Shown here: positions 12,083-25,799 of the stretch, one piece after another
Position numbering within the stretch: the stretch's first letter is position 1
Layout of the letters: each line of letters opens with the position of its first letter
Source of the DNA: Cervus elaphus
Taxonomy: Eukaryota; Chordata; Mammalia; Artiodactyla; Cervidae
Length of the DNA stretch: 64,000 nucleotides
Reading direction: 5' to 3'
NCBI RefSeq assembly: GCF_910594005.1
Contig: NC_057823.1
Location: 95,652,015-95,716,014 of the forward strand
Notes under the pieces: model-generated
The model's database searches: none
Seen by the model: only the letters and a program-made list of their open reading frames with translations
What the model was told of the DNA's origin: nothing
Program-made: the position numbers and the translations under genes

Positions 12083-12311
12083 GGGGTTTTCCGGGTGGCG
12101 CTAGTGGTAAAGAACCTGCCGGCCAAAGCAGGAGATGTAAGAGATTCTGGTCCCACCCCTGGGTCGGGAAATCCCCTGGAGAAGGGAACCGCAACCCACT
12201 TCAGTGTTCTTGCCTGGAGAATTCCATGGATACAGAGCCCAAAGAAGGGCCTGGTGGGCTACAACCCATGAGGTCACAGAGTCGGACACGACTGAGCGAC
12301 TAACGCTTCCA
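12083..12311 (+). mobile_element. Bov-tA SINE
   Basis: Target duplication CTTTTAAATACAT at 12070-12082 and 12312-12324. Has a short insertion after ATACAGAGCCC. Confidence 0.95.
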
Positions 12312-14559
12312 CTTTTAAATACATAGAAAATTGTATTTAAGTGCCTTGGCATTTCATATAGTATTTAATCTGGTTATTATTTTGTGCTGTGTGTTTGAGA
12401 GAGGAAAACATGTTTCTTGTTAACAAGTTTTCTGGGACAGTGTTCCCGCCAGCAAGTGATAAAGCCGTCCTTAGCAAATTCTGGAAGAGTGCCACAGCAA
12501 ATGTTATTTTAAGGGGTGTTAAGTCATTACAATCTCTTGTCCATTTTAATTGTGGGGACTTGACTGTGCTGGACAAGTTCATGTCCCAGTGCCAAGAAGG
12601 AGGCCGCACTGAAAAGGTGCCCCAAGGGCAGTCCCCGTCTGTCTTACCTGGAGATCCAGACTCTGTTGGGTGTCCGACTGGGAAGGCTAAACTCACTAAA
12701 GGAAGTTCCAAAATCCTTTTCAATGGCAGTTCCAATTTTTTTTTTAATTCTAAATTTTGATTGTTTTTTCCATTAACTAGAATATTTTTAGGATAATTTA
12801 TTTTTCAGTGAAGGCACATGGGTGGCGATTTTCTGCGTCTGTGTGGATCCTAAGCATGTTTTTCTGCTGGCCTCACTCAAGATGCTACTACAAAATTGTA
12901 CATTTTGGGGTAACAGTTTTGTTCCCTTAAAATTTTGTACCTGTTGCTCCATAGTTTTCTGACATTTTGTGCTATAAAAAAGATAACTGAGGGAACCTAA
13001 TTGTTATTTATTCTTAGAGAACTTGTTTTTCCTGCTTTGGTCTATTGGTGATTTCTTTTTCTTTTATTCTGACAATTTTAAAAAATTGCCAGGATGTGCC
13101 TACATGCGTGTTTTTCTATTAATTTTTCCTAGAATGTCTATTATTTAATTATTGCTCTTATTTCAGTTTCTCTTTAAACATGCATGTAATTCTGAGACCA
13201 GACATTCATTAGTCGCCTGCCTCAGTGTTCTCTTTGACCTTTACCTTTGTATTCTGCGACAGTTTCTGAAGTTTATCCCCCATATATTTATTTCTGTCAT
13301 CTAAATTCTGCTCCATGAAACTTCCAATACAGGTTTAAATTTTGCCTTTTTCCCCTGTTGCATCGTAGCCCTCTCTAATCCAATCTTCCCACATCTCTGT
13401 CTATGTTTCACTCTGTTATTTTCCCATCTCTGTTTTCTCTGCGTCTGTGGCTCTCTACCCGGGTTTCACAGAGGCAATGCCATCTTGTTTCCTACTAAGG
13501 ATGCAGACAGTCTTCGTTTCTGAAATTTTCTCCTTGTAGTGTATCATTTTATGAGATTTACTGTGTCAGCCTTCAGGAAAACGGCGTCTTTCTTGCCTGT
13601 TTTCCCTTGGTTTTTCATCTTCTTCACTTATCTGATTAAATGTCTTTTTTTGGAACTCAGGCAAGGCCTAGGAGGCCAAAGTTTTTCTGCAAACCAGAGG
13701 CCGGTGGAGGAGGTGGTGAGGGGGTGGGAGGTGGTCCTTCCCGGGAAGCCTCCACAGGGTCCTGCTCAGTTACCGTCAGGGTGGAGATTTTACCTCAGTT
13801 TTGGCAGTTCCCTGACTTCCTTTGTTGTTGAGTCAAATTGCAGCCTCTTCTGTGAGAAGATGAGTAGAACCTGCTGTCGAGATTATTTTGTAGCAGGAAT
13901 TCCCGGGGTGGTCTCCTAATGAGTCTCTTTTGCGTCTTGAATCTAGTCTCCCCTTTGCGTCTTGAATCCAGTCTCCTCTTTTCTAGCCTCCTTCGAGTAT
14001 AACCTGTGAAGTAGGCTTTTTTTCATTGCAGATTCTGTTCTGTTTGTTAACTGTGTGTAGTTCCTCATGCGTTTCAACAGAAGGGCTTAAGGTTTAGGAA
14101 TTCGGAACGTCGGTTTAGGAATGTCTCCTCTTTTCTGGAATTTCTCAGAGTGGTTTCTGGCGCAGTTGCCTCTGTGTGTATGTCATCATGACGTACTTCA
14201 GGTATTGCTTGCCTTTCAGCGACTGATACTTGTTTACTTAGGTAACAGAATCTGTATTTTCTTATGTGGAGCCTGCCATATGGGTCTTCACGAGCCATCT
14301 ATGGATTTAAGTTCGAAACCTACGGTTAGAATACCAGCCATTATGTAGCCATTCAAACAGCCTGTTTATCTGAAGACATGTTTTCAGGTTGAATTCTGAG
14401 AAAAACGCAGGGAGTTTCTCAAATTCAGGACAAAAGCTCTTTGCCATCTTGAGACCACAGTGAAAGCATCTTCTTTCTCACGTGCCATGGGAGCGTTGAA
14501 AAGCCACACTGCCAACCCAGTGAGCCCGCCCCCAGTCCACGGGGCCCACGGAGGCAGCA

Positions 14560-14791
14560 TGCTGTAACTGCTGAGAGCAGGCCCCGGACTAGCTGGGTGT
14601 TCTTAGGCGGATTACTTTGCCTTTCTAAGGGCACCTTTCTCATGTGTCACATGCAGACAGTGACAGGTTCTACATGAGTTAATGTGAAGATCAATGAGAC
14701 CAAGCAAATGAAGTGTCTAAAACAGTGCCTGGGACATGCGAAGGTGTTGGCTGCTATTATTATTATTATTATTACTACTGTTATTATTTTT
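14560..14791 (+). mobile_element. MIR relic with TAT-repeat
   Basis: GGTGTTCTTAGGCGGATTAC, then ACAGTGCCTGGGACATGCGA; a (TAT)n run follows at 14755-14791. Confidence 0.65.
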
Positions 14792-15643
14792 ACTAGGCAA
14801 TGAGGAGAACTTGCTTGGCAATAAAGATAAGCCCCTTATTGCTTTAGAGCCAGGACTCAAATTCTTTTGTTGGCTATATATTGCCAAGCCTTTCCCATTA
14901 AAAAAGGAAGGAAGTTTGGTAGTTCATTAAGCTTAGTAGTCTTTTTTGTTCCAAAACAACTCTGTAACACCCAGAAATAAATGCCAGTTGCTAGAAAATA
15001 CAGTCCCTCTGTAACCAAGAGCATGAAACTAATTTTGCATTAAATTAAGAATCTGTGATATACAAAATGTTATATAAGTAGTAGGGAGTGACTAATAAAA
15101 ATAGCTATTATTATTAGTGCACTTCAGAGTAATGAGCCTAACTGCCTAAGATCTTAGGTCCTACCAAAATTGTCTCTGAAGACTGTACCTTATAGCATAG
15201 GAAATTAGAATTAAAGTTAAAAAAATCAAAGAAATTGAATGGAAGTTAAATTTCTTGACTTTAGATCTTAAGTCCTGAAAACCTGAGGGACAAATCAATT
15301 AAATATTAATCCTGAAATATCCTGTTTTAACATTTATATTTTTTTCAGTCTTCTCTCTAGACTTTATTAGCTTCTAAAAGATAATGGAATGACTGATTCA
15401 AAAGGGAGGATGACCTAAAATTGTGCCCATAGCACAATTTATCATTTAAGGACTGAATATGTATGATTCTTGTCATAAAGTCAGTAATATTTTACCATAT
15501 ACCAATGTACATAGTACCTTATTAAGACCTTCCAAAAATAGTTCATTGTGAAGTCAAAACCTCTTAGCAAGGTGACATCATAAATTAGTCTTTTATATTT
15601 CAATCAGCATTATTACAGAACGCTTAGTAAATGTGTAGAGCAC

Positions 15644-16018
15644 TGTTCAGTTCAGTTCAGTTCAGTTGTTCAGTCGTGTCTGGCTCTTTGCAACCCCATG
15701 GACTGCAGCATGCCAGGCCTCCCTGTCCATCACCAACTCCCGGAGTTTACTCAAACTCATGTCCATTGAGTTGGTGATGCCATCCAACCATCTCATCCTC
15801 TGTCGTCCCCTTCTCCTCCTGCCTTCAATCTTTCCTAGCATCAGGGTCTTTTCAAATGAGTCAGCTCTTCACATCAGGTGGCCAAAGTATTGGAGTTTCA
15901 GCTTCAGCATCAGTCCTTCCAATGAATATTCAGGACTGATCTCCTTTAGGATGGACTGGTTGGATCTCCTTGCAGTCCAAGGGACTCTCAAGAGCCTTCT
16001 CCAATACCACAGGTCAGA
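15644..16018 (-). mobile_element. BovB LINE, short 3' fragment, antisense
   Basis: Begins with four TTCAG units at 15648-15667 followed by the standard BovB 3' end, and stops inside the 3' coding region near ACCACAGGTCAGAGCATC. Its open frame is a shadow of the element. Confidence 0.93.
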
Positions 16019-16099
16019 GCATCATTTTGTTGGTATCATAAAAATTTATTTTAAACTTTGTTCCTCTTCTCCTAGGACATTATGTGAGATTATGCAGTA

Positions 16100-16225
16100 T
16101 TTCTCAAGTTTAAGCATGCCTATGAATCACCTGGAGATAGTATGAAAATTTCAGACTCCTGGGCCCAGATCAGGGTGTAATCAGGCTTTCAGTATTTTTA
16201 CCGGTCATCTCAGGTGACTCTTCTG
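16100..16225. mobile_element. MER5-like DNA transposon relic
   Basis: TATGAATCACCTGGAGATAG and CAGACTCCTGGGCCCAGATC. Confidence 0.45.
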
Positions 16226-16557
16226 ACGGTGGTCTTCTGAGCACATTTCGAGTAACACAGATAATTCTTACAGAGCACATAATGCAGTTCCTGAAAAATA
16301 TGAGCTTTTCTTCCTTTTTTTCCTTTCTCATTTCCTTTTCTTTTTAAAACGCCTGCCCACCCCACCCCATCCCTCAGCCATCTCCTGTCTCCATGTCCTG
16401 GGGACAGCGTGGCTCTGAAGCACATTGAGGGTACTGTGGTTCCAAGGAGTCATTGGACCACACGGGAGGCTTTGGTTGCAGGGAGAAATGCAGAAATGCA
16501 AACCCTATTTCTTCCTACTTCTCCTAGGACCTCGTTCCTTAACTCTCCCCTCATTCC

Positions 16558-16592
16558 TTTTGTTGTTGAGTCACTAAGTTGTGTCCCATTCT
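16558..16592 (-). mobile_element. Tail fragment of a Bov-type SINE or BovB
   Basis: TTGTTGTTGAGTCACTAAGT followed by GTGTCCCATTC is the shared 3' end of these elements; nothing more survives. Confidence 0.65.
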
Positions 16593-18164
16593 TTTTTTTC
16601 TTTTTACTCCTTATTTAATGACTCCTCTTTAGATGACGTTTCAGTTTAGTATTCCTCATCATGAACTATTTAAAAATATTTCTTTTGAAGCTGCTCAAGC
16701 TCCCATTCATCTTCCCTTTTAACCCTCACTGCTAAAATTCTTGGTTGAAATAATTGAAGAAGAGAGTGGGGAGAAAGAAGAGAGAAACTAAAAGCAAATG
16801 TTAATCAATGGCTGCCTGAAGGAGGTGGGAAGCAGAAACCAGTGATCGAGTCAAAGAAGCAGCGACAGAAGGGGTGGGGAGCCTGGATGTGGCCGGCTCG
16901 CGGGTGGGAAGGCCGGAAGGAGCATCTCGGCTGGTGATAGACCCGCGACTGGGGCCTGAGGGAGCTTTCTTGTTTGGAGATTGGGATATTGTCAGTTCAC
17001 TTGAGAGCTGTTTCTGTTATGAGCCAGAGGCTGCTGAGTCAGTGGAGATTCTTCACTGATGACTCTTCTTCCAGTGTACGTGCATTTATATAGTGAGCAT
17101 CAGATAAAACAAAATGAAACAAAAGATTAAATCAGTGTTTATTTACACAGAAAGAGGTAAGTATTGTCAAGATATATCACATGGTACAGATTTCTTGGAT
17201 TGCTTGCCAGGTGTTTATAGCTGAATGGATTCTTTTATCAATTGACCAGTATCAAATAAGAAAGACTTTATTTGGGAAGAGCTCAGGAGTGACTTCTACA
17301 CATATGTTTATCTTAATCATTAAGACTGTGGACTTTGTGGTTGGTTTTTCACATTAAGGTGGGCACCCCTGTTCTCTTTCTTCTTCAAATCAAGTCTCTG
17401 ATTCCTAAGCAGTCTCATTTGAGCTCAAGGTACGTAATGTTTGGACTTCAGTACCTTCCAGAAATATATCACTCTGAAGTCTGCAAAATACAGTTTCAAA
17501 GAAAACACTTTTCTTACAGGAAGCGGAGAGCTAAAGTGATCTCATGTTCACATTCCAATTTTGGTTTCACTTAGTGTTTGGGGTAAAAATTACTTCTCTG
17601 ATGCAATTTTGTTACTTTTTTTTTCCTGCTTACCTTCTTAAAACACTGAGTTTACTTAGTAAAGTCTGAAACCGTGCATCTGTTTCCCTGAAAAATGAAA
17701 GCTGAATATAAAGTTGAATGACTAATTTTTAAAATAATGCATTTAAAAAATAATGAGGGTTCCTTCTACCAGTTATATGGTGAGAGGTTGCTGAACTATT
17801 TGTTAGATAGGAGCTGGTGATAACTTTAAAAATAGGATTCAGGGGACACCCAGTGGTTAAAAGGAGGAAATTCCTCCTGAGGTGCAGTGTCCAGTTGGAA
17901 TAAGTGTTTCTTGTCTCGGCAGTCAAAATATTGACACATTGCTGATTTTGACTTTCTGAATGAGCCTATGTTAGCTGTATGTGTGTGCTTTAAGAAGAAA
18001 GGGCCTTGTTTTGACATTTATATGAATTTTCTTCAAGTATTTGAAAACTTACAAATTATAATGCTAGAAATATTAGAAATATGATTAAACTTTTCTTTTA
18101 ATGAAGACATACTAATATTAAGAAATGAGAAATAAGCGACCCAGAGTCATAAATAAGAAAAACA

Positions 18165-18500
18165 ATTAAAATTTTTTGACCCAGAAATTCCACTTCTAGA
18201 AATTTGTTTCAAATACGTAATCAGAGGTGTACTTGATGCCTGTGTACCAAGATATTCACCATAGCTTTATTTATAATAATAACAAACTAGAGAAACAAAT
18301 ATACAGCTTTAATAAATTGATGAAGTTAACAGCACAAAAATAGTGAGCAAGTCATCTTTAACACCATGCTTTGAAGAACATTTAACGATGGAGGAAAATG
18401 TTTATGATAGGTAAAAAAGATGATGAGAGACCAATAATTCCATGTATTTAACAAATTGTGCATATTTTGCATTTGCATAAAAATAGAAAAATAACTGAAT
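18165..18500 (+). mobile_element. Old L1M-type ORF2/3' relic, sense
   Basis: GACCCAGAAATTCCACTTCT followed by CAAGATATTCACCATAGC and TTTATAATAATAACAAACTA is the typical order of an L1 ORF2 end. Strongly diverged. Confidence 0.6.
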
Positions 18501-18773
18501 GTAGTTGTCTTGATTGGCAAGATTTTGAGTAATCTATTTTCTCTTCTTTATACTTTTCTCTTTATTCTAAACTTATTTTTTTTCATTAGAGGGAGAAGAA
18601 TAATAAACAGCATAGATAATAAAAGGATAATGGAAGAAAGTGTTTTAACAATGATCAAAGCTAAATCTGTACATCTATCTGCTTAGACCTTAAAGGGAGA
18701 AATGTTTTATGTGCCTTTTTCTTTTGGAATCTTCAAGAGAGGTTTCCAGAGTAAAGCTGCTGCCGCCACCCTT

Positions 18774-18775
<2 letters not shown>

Positions 18776-18808
<33 letters not shown>
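18776..18808. repeat. (TG)n microsatellite
   Basis: About 16 TG units, followed by ACACACATGTGT. Confidence 0.95.
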
Positions 18809-18810
<2 letters not shown>

Positions 18811-19379
18811 ACACATGTGTTTGGCTAGAAGGGCATCTCTTATATATGGACAGAGAATCATGATTTAAGCACTAAGGCAGCATAGACAGCAAGGATTGTT
18901 AATTATTTTTAGTTTATGGTCCTTTCAAAATCCGATGAAGACTAATTGTTTTCTCTGAAAATAACACATGTATATGAATACAAGAATCAAAAAAAAAGTG
19001 ACACATACCTTACATAGGTTCAGAGATACACACCATCCCCACCTGGGACAAGGGGAGGAATCTTACTGAGTAGTTATGTTTAGGAGGTATCATCTAATAT
19101 TTTCCCAGTTGGATTATTGTTGATGTCTGAAATTCCACCACTAGCAACTTCCTTAACCTCTGAATTAAGGATTGCCTTCCTGTGCATTCTCTTTTAAATT
19201 GTAGATATTCATAGGAGGGATAATATATTAATTATTAGCACCTCGGTGAGAAGTAGTTTAATAAGAGAGAAAGCAAATTATGTAAGCACTATCTTTATAG
19301 ATTTGATAAAGGTAGTAGAGAACTAGTGATCATTTGATATTGAACATATGTAGGGGTTACACACACACACACATGCCTT

Positions 19380-19500
19380 ACAACAACCCCCATTCTCCTG
19401 ATGAGAAAATTGAGGCACAACTTAATTAAATAACCTGTCCAAGGTCACGCAGTTATATAATAGTGGAGCCCAGGATGGAACTCATTTTCCAGAGTCTATA
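19380..19500 (-). mobile_element. MIR relic
   Basis: CCTGATGAGAAAATTGAGGC then CCAAGGTCACGCAGTTATAT, the antisense MIR core. Confidence 0.7.
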
Positions 19501-20893
19501 CTCTTAACTAGTATCCAAAACTGTCAATAAAGTTATCTATTTTAAAAATTCTACCCAATGCCAACTCCATAGGCTTCCGTAAGGCTATTTTCAGTTTTTG
19601 TAACTCACTTCCCTGACTCTTCGTTGCCTTCTTTCTTCCTCATGCCCTCTTTTTACTCGAAAGATCTTTAAGCAAGGTTGAATCATTCCATTCCCTTGGC
19701 TCTAAAATGTAAGGGAGTGTAAGGACAGCTCCTCCCTCCTGGTGGATGGGAAGCAGGGCCCCAGGGAAACAGTCCCAGCCCAACTAGAGTGGGAGAAGAA
19801 AGTGTCCTCCCAACCCCGTCAGTGCGGCCACCTCAGACTAGAAAGACCTGAGCTAGACCACCCCGGGGCCTTCTGCCTGGAGACCATGAACGGCACTGAG
19901 TAATCAGGAAAAAAACTCCATGGCCACCATAACGTGAGTTACTAAGACTGCTGTGGATGGGATGATTCATTCACTGAGTGAGTTTCTGTGTAATAGGTTA
20001 TGAGTTAATCTTAGGACTTATCATTGTGACCTATTTAGCAGTGTTTCACACAGGACTAACATAGCCTATTTACTGAACTGCGTGTGGGGTAACACTATAC
20101 GTGTTTCTGTAGTGAAAACAACTTGTATTTGTTCATAGACTACTTACAACCATGGTGTAAAAGAACATTTGCGTATAAAAGTCACAGCTTTATAATTGCT
20201 AGTATTGGGGAATCTGTCTCTCCTTGGAAAGAATCTTTTTCCAGATACTATTTTCCAATAAAGCATGTGTTTTCATGTGGAAACACAATATTTGCTTTTC
20301 ATTTCATGGGGTGACTTAACTAATGGAACTGACTTGTCAACAAATATGTCAAAACATATATTTTAATGAGAGTCCTTATCCTGAAAAATACATTTCATCA
20401 TGCCTAAGACACCACCGATCTAAAAATGCACTGATCAGAAAGTGCTAAGAAAGAAAGATAACTATCAACTAATCTCTGACCAAAGCTTTATATTGACTTT
20501 AAGAGGCATCAGTACGCAATAGGAAAGAAAATGGTGACTTAAAATCAATAAAACAAAATTCAGTAGTAACTTGAAAACTTTTGTAACTAAGATGTCCATT
20601 GTTCAAATAATTCTGAAACCAATTTCACTTTTGCATTCAGGACACAAAACTGTTTCATATCCACCTTCAATATTTTTTTCATTAAAATCACTATTTTTCA
20701 TTTTGATAGCCTTCCCATATTTATCAGATATGAATCTGATTAACTTCCGGTAGTTTCAAACACTTAAATTGACATTCAGAGGATAAATATTTGTTTTGCT
20801 TTTAAGGATAATCAGATAAAGTGTTGCAGAGCATTCAACATACAGGATTTTTAAAACAGCTTAAGCAATTATTTGAGTATTCCAGCTACCAAG

Positions 20894-21112
20894 TGGCTTC
20901 CCTGGTGGCTCAGTGATAAAAAAAAATCTGCCTGCCAATGCAGGAGATGCAAGTTTGATCCCTGCATCAGGAAGATCCCCTGGAGAAGGAAATGGCAACC
21001 TACCCCAGTAATCTTGCCTGGGAAATCCCACGGACAGAGGAGCCTGGCAGGCTACATTCTATTGGGGTTGCAGAGACTCAGACACAACTTAGCAACTGAG
21101 CACACAGACACA
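20894..21112 (+). mobile_element. Bov-tA SINE
   Basis: Target duplication CCAGCTACCAAG at 20882-20893 and 21113-21124. Confidence 0.95.
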
Positions 21113-21479
21113 CCAGCTACCAAGTTAAACCTTTGAGGGCTTTCAGTGTTTATTTAATGCAAAAGGTTTTGGGTAATTGTGTGCCCACAAATTCCATCAA
21201 ATGTAGCATCTGATCTGTTACTTAAGAGGCTGTTGCAAGCTGGAGAATCCCTAGTCAGCTTCCTCTTGAGGGCTGTAACTTCGTGGAAAGGTAGACAAGG
21301 CCCTTCCCACCCTTTGGGGTGGAGAGGGTGGAACTCTGTGACACCCTCACGGCAGTGGAAGGCACCATGACTTAGCTGGGGCAGAAGAAAAGCTCTCACC
21401 CGTGGCTTGGCTCCATTATCTCTTGAGTCTTTGGGGGATGGGAGTCTGAACCTCAGGTTGCTCCTTCATACCCAACTCG

Positions 21480-22450
21480 TCACTCTTAATAGGTATTTGT
21501 TGAGCTTCTTGTGAGTTTATATTTTCATGCAGTTTGGAAATGTTTGACCATCATTTCTTCTAGTATTTTGGTTTGTCTCCTCATCTCTCCCTTCTTGGAG
21601 GCTGTGGTTGTGCATGTATTAGCAGCGTGGGATTGCCCCATAACTCAGTGATGGTCTGTTGACTGTCCTCTGGCCCTTCACTCTCTGTTTCATTTTGGGT
21701 GGTTTCGGTTGCCATGTCTCCAAGTTCACTAATCATTTCTTCTGCAATGTCCTATCAGTTCTTAATCGCAGTGTATTTTTCATCTCAGACTTTTTTTTTT
21801 TTTTTGCCATGTGAAATCTTAGTTCTCTGACCAGGAATCAAACCCATGTCCCCTGCAGGGTCTTAACTACTGAATTGCTAGGGAAGTCCCTGGGTGGTTT
21901 TATTAAGATATTTGCTATTTTTCTCCTTAAACATACTTTTAGAAAGCTTTTTATTTTGAAATAATTATAGATTGCCAGAAAGTTGCAAAGATAATATGGC
22001 TGGTGCGATATACCGTTTACCCCATTTCCCCACTGCTTACACTGCCTACAACTATAATATGATATCAAGAGTAGGAAACTTAGATATAGTCTATGCCATT
22101 TTATTACCTGTAGATTCACATAGCCAGCCCTGCAATCAAGATACTATGCTTCTTGCACATTATAGTTTTCTCGTGAATGGAAAAACCCAAAGTTGCATTT
22201 TTCAGCTTCTATGCATGCCGTGTAATTTTTTATTAGATGACAAACAGATGTGATTTTTATATTCTGCCAGTGCTTTTTGTTAGTGTTGCTTTAAGTTTTC
22301 TGGAGCTTGGTTCTGAAACATAGTTAAGTTACTGGAGACACTTTGATCCTTTGGCATTTGCTTTTAACCTTTGTTTGGCTGGACCAGGGCACCTTTTAGA
22401 GGAGGAGCCTTTTTCTTCTTCATTCCCTACCCAATGGTTCTGACTGCTGG
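21480..22450. mobile_element. Old L1M relic, interrupted
   Basis: TTTGGAAATGTTTGACCATC, CAAGTTCACTAATCATTTCTT and AGTGTATTTTTCATCTCAGA match an ancient L1M pattern. It is broken by a CHR-type SINE (21790-21893) and another L1 piece (GAAATAATTATAGATTGCC, 21957-22180), then resumes near CTTCTATGCATGCCGTGTAA. Confidence 0.6.
21790..21893 (-). mobile_element. CHR-type SINE, antisense
   Basis: T-run, then TCTCTGACCAGGAATCAAAC and TGCTAGGGAAGTCCC. Inserted in an old L1. Confidence 0.75.
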
Positions 22451-23406
22451 AACACGTCGTGGTCCTGGCCCCTGGGAACGCCTTTGATTATGTCTCTGCT
22501 CCTTCCTTCTGGGTATTCTTTCCCCACATTCGGGCTCTCCTCACATGCACATCTCTGGAGCTAACTTTTGCAGCTCTCCTCCCTAGTGCCCTCCCTTTGA
22601 CCTTCGAACTCCCAACTTCATCTCCTCAGCCCAGACAGACAGACAGCCATCGCGCGGTCCGACAGCTGGAAACTCTGCAGGCAGTAGACGGTGGCGATCA
22701 CAGGGCATCCCTGGTCTGTTGCCCTCACTGGGGGACACCGGCCTTGCTGACCGGTATCCAGAATCTGGAAACCACTGTAGCATATAGTGGTCTGGGGTTT
22801 TCTTTAGTTATTTAAGGCAGAAACACTCCTTCCTTTTTAATCTCAATTTGCTTACATAAGACTGTCTTTAGTGTAAAAGGGAAATAAACCTGTGTTTGCC
22901 AGGAGGCTGTGGCCCAGCTTGCAAACCAAAGTTCCTTCTTTTACTGTGAAGGGATTTGAGCACTGACATTTTCCCCATTTGTACGCCTGGTCACCGACTT
23001 GCTTCTTTGTTCATTTAGCAATGAGCTTGCGTGTTCTGTGGGTATTTTACTAATACTGAAATGTGCCACAAAGGCTGTTGAAATTGCCTATCCCGTATGC
23101 TGTCCTGACACCCTGTAGTACCTCGGAAGGAGCCTTGCCACTCCCAGAAACACTGAGGTCACGTTTATTCCTGCGGATCTTGATGACCCTGGATCACCCT
23201 CCCACACACACACTCACACACCGTGTGACACTGTCATCACCTGGGAGACCTAAGACAGTGAGGTCCAGAGGGGCTGTCATCTTTGACAGCTGATGCGTGA
23301 ACACCACGACCTGCTGCTCCGGCTCTGGAAGGCCACACTCATTAGGAGGCCTTTCAGCATTAACTCCAGAAGTGGTCTCAGGTTCCCCTCAGCTAGCAGT
23401 TATTGG

Positions 23407-23628
23407 GCTTCCCAGGTGGCGCTAGTGGTAAAGAACCCGCCTACAATGCAGGAGACTTCAGAGACATGAGTTCAGTCCCTGGGTCGGGAAGATCCCCTGG
23501 AGAAGGGCATGGCAACCCACTCCAGTATTCTTGGCCTGGAGAATCCCATGGACAGAGGAACCTGCTGGGCCACAGTCCACAGGGTTTCCAAGAGTTGGAC
23601 ATGACTGAAGCGACTTATCACACACAGA
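23407..23628 (+). mobile_element. Bov-tA SINE
   Basis: Head GGCTTCCCAGGTGGCGCTAG and full-length body to GACATGACTGAAGCGACTT. Confidence 0.94.
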
Positions 23629-23946
23629 AGATATTGAGCAATCATAGTATATTTGAGTGTGGGCTTAGATGCATTGCATATATAATTTCATATCATCTCC
23701 AGAGTTCCTGTAAGACCAGTCACGGGACATGTTCTCACCAGTCAGAATCGCTGGGTCCAGTACTCACTGTATTGAAAAAAAATTAGTTCTGCTCTGAAGG
23801 CTGTTCTTGTCCAACCTAACAAAGCTTAAAAGCAAACCTCAAAAGGATCAAATTGTTTCCCGGTAATAGAATCATGACCAGTCCTAACAAAAAAAAAAAA
23901 ACACTTTCTTTCCAATAAAAAACAATTGTTTTTCTCTCATATAAAT

Positions 23947-24160
23947 GGACTTCCCTGGTGGGTCAGATGGTAGAAAATCCACCTGCAATGCGGGAGACCT
24001 GGGTTCGATCCCTGGGGTGGGAAGATTCCTTGAAGGAGAGCATGGCAACCCACTCCAGTATTCTTGCCTGGAGAATTCCCATGGGCAGAGGAGCCTGGCA
24101 GGCTACAGCCCATGGGGTTGCAGAGTCGGACACAACTGAGTGACTAGGCACATGCATTAT
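23947..24160 (+). mobile_element. Bov-tA SINE
   Basis: Head GGACTTCCCTGGTGGGTCAG. ATATAAAT occurs at both edges, a probable target duplication. Confidence 0.93.
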
Positions 24161-24309
24161 ATAAATAACAAAGCTCAAAAAAAATTTCAGCAGCCACTAA
24201 GACCCATCATGAGTTAAAATTAGATGCACAGGGGTTGCCCTGGGTTGATGAGTCTGTCCCACTGCCACGGGTTCAAGGCCTTGGGCCTCTCCCTTCCCCA
24301 GAGCAGGGA

Positions 24310-24500
24310 TTTCTAACCTGTGAGCCACAGACTTCAGGCCACACTTCATCTCATACAGTCCTCTCAGCCTCTCTCTGAGATACAGGTAGGGTTATTTTCA
24401 TTGCTCAGGTGAGAAAGTGAGTGTTTAGAAGTGCTCCTAAACCTGACCAAGGCCTCACAGCTGGCATTTGGTCGCAGCCAGGATTTTCCTGCCGCGTGTA
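24310..24500 (-). mobile_element. Probable MIR relic
   Basis: Diverged antisense core, GACCAAGGCCTCACAGCTGG. Confidence 0.45.
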
Positions 24501-25215
24501 TCAAACAACAGGACCATTATTCTAGAGGATTTGGCACTTTTCTATGTAGAGTCGTCAGGTCTCAGGCTAGCATGAGGCCTCACTTGAGGGGCCTTTCCTG
24601 AGATTTTAGAAGACAGTGATGCAGCAGCTTTGCCTGGCTCTCGGAATATCATTGTTACTTTAAAAACTTGAATTCTTACTTTGAGACTTGAGTTCCGATT
24701 CATTCAATAAAAACTTTTATTATGAACCACAACCAACATCCAAGAAAGGCATGCCATTAATTCCTTTCATGTCCTCCTGCAACAGCAGATAGGATGGATG
24801 TAATCTGTGCATACTTTATCCATCTTGTCTGCTCAAGATGAGGTGCCTGTTTTATGGGTCTCCTGGCCGGCAGACTCTGTACTTCTTTCGAGATGGGAGA
24901 GGCAGCTTCTAGCAGAAGGTGTGGATTCATGGTCCGTGGAAACAGGGCCTGTGTCTTCTTAGGAGTCTGCACCTGAGCAGGAAAAAAGTCACACAAATTC
25001 CCTATAAATGGACTGAACCTGATGTCCTGGAGTCAGAGTCCAATAGAGGCAGATTTGGTGTGGATGGTTACACTTCTGACCCTGTCAACTGTTTTTAAGA
25101 CTGAGGCCCTATGACAGGCTGGGCCTGCCAGGAAGAGTGACTCAGCCAGACACAGACTGTTCCTGACCATTTCCTTTCTATAAAACTTAAGTTAAACGGA
25201 GACGTGCTCGTATAT

Positions 25216-25247
25216 GTTAGAAGGAATGTGGTTGAATTCCTTCTAAC
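25216..25247. repeat. Perfect 12-bp hairpin, 8-base loop
   Basis: GTTAGAAGGAAT pairs with ATTCCTTCTAAC; a second small pairing (AAGGGAA/TTCCCTT) follows. Confidence 0.85.
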
Positions 25248-25799
25248 AAGGGAAGGAATTGTTCCCTTGCAAGGGAAAATCTGTTCAGTGGCCTCGAAGA
25301 AAAATTAGTTGAACTCAAACTTTGAATTATCCTAGTACTGGCGTTCTCATGTAATAGCTTAACCTTTTAGAGACCAGAGCGTGTCTGTGTGTTAAGACAA
25401 AGGCAGAATCCTATGGGAGGGAGCTTGTTTTGAGTTTTCGCTTCCTGTGAGTAAATGAATTCCATTCTTCCAAAGGTAGACCAGCCCTGTCAGAGCTGTG
25501 AATGTGCAGACCTAGCTGGGTGAGATACGTGTCCAGGCCAGAGTGGGATTTCTAAGGACTGATGCTAATGGTGAGGGGCGGAGAGGGGGTGAGGGTGAGG
25601 AAGACTTCACAACTTAAGTTCATGGGGATGTGAAGCCAAAGGACTTTGAGAACTTTTCCCACGGAGACAAGAAAGACTCCCAAGGACTAGATGGTAGGTA
25701 CCCAGAGAAGGCAGGAAGCAAGCCAAGGCTGGAAGAAACTGGTGATCCCAGCCCACCTGACTGTGGGCCCATAATGAACCCACATCACTTCGGAGTAAG

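Noticed and set aside
12337..12760. Open frames of 123-132 codons on both strands
   Set aside because: Overlapping antisense frames with no recognised motif, no splice context and AT-rich ends.
15644..16145. 159-codon plus-strand open frame
   Set aside because: Reads antisense through a BovB fragment.
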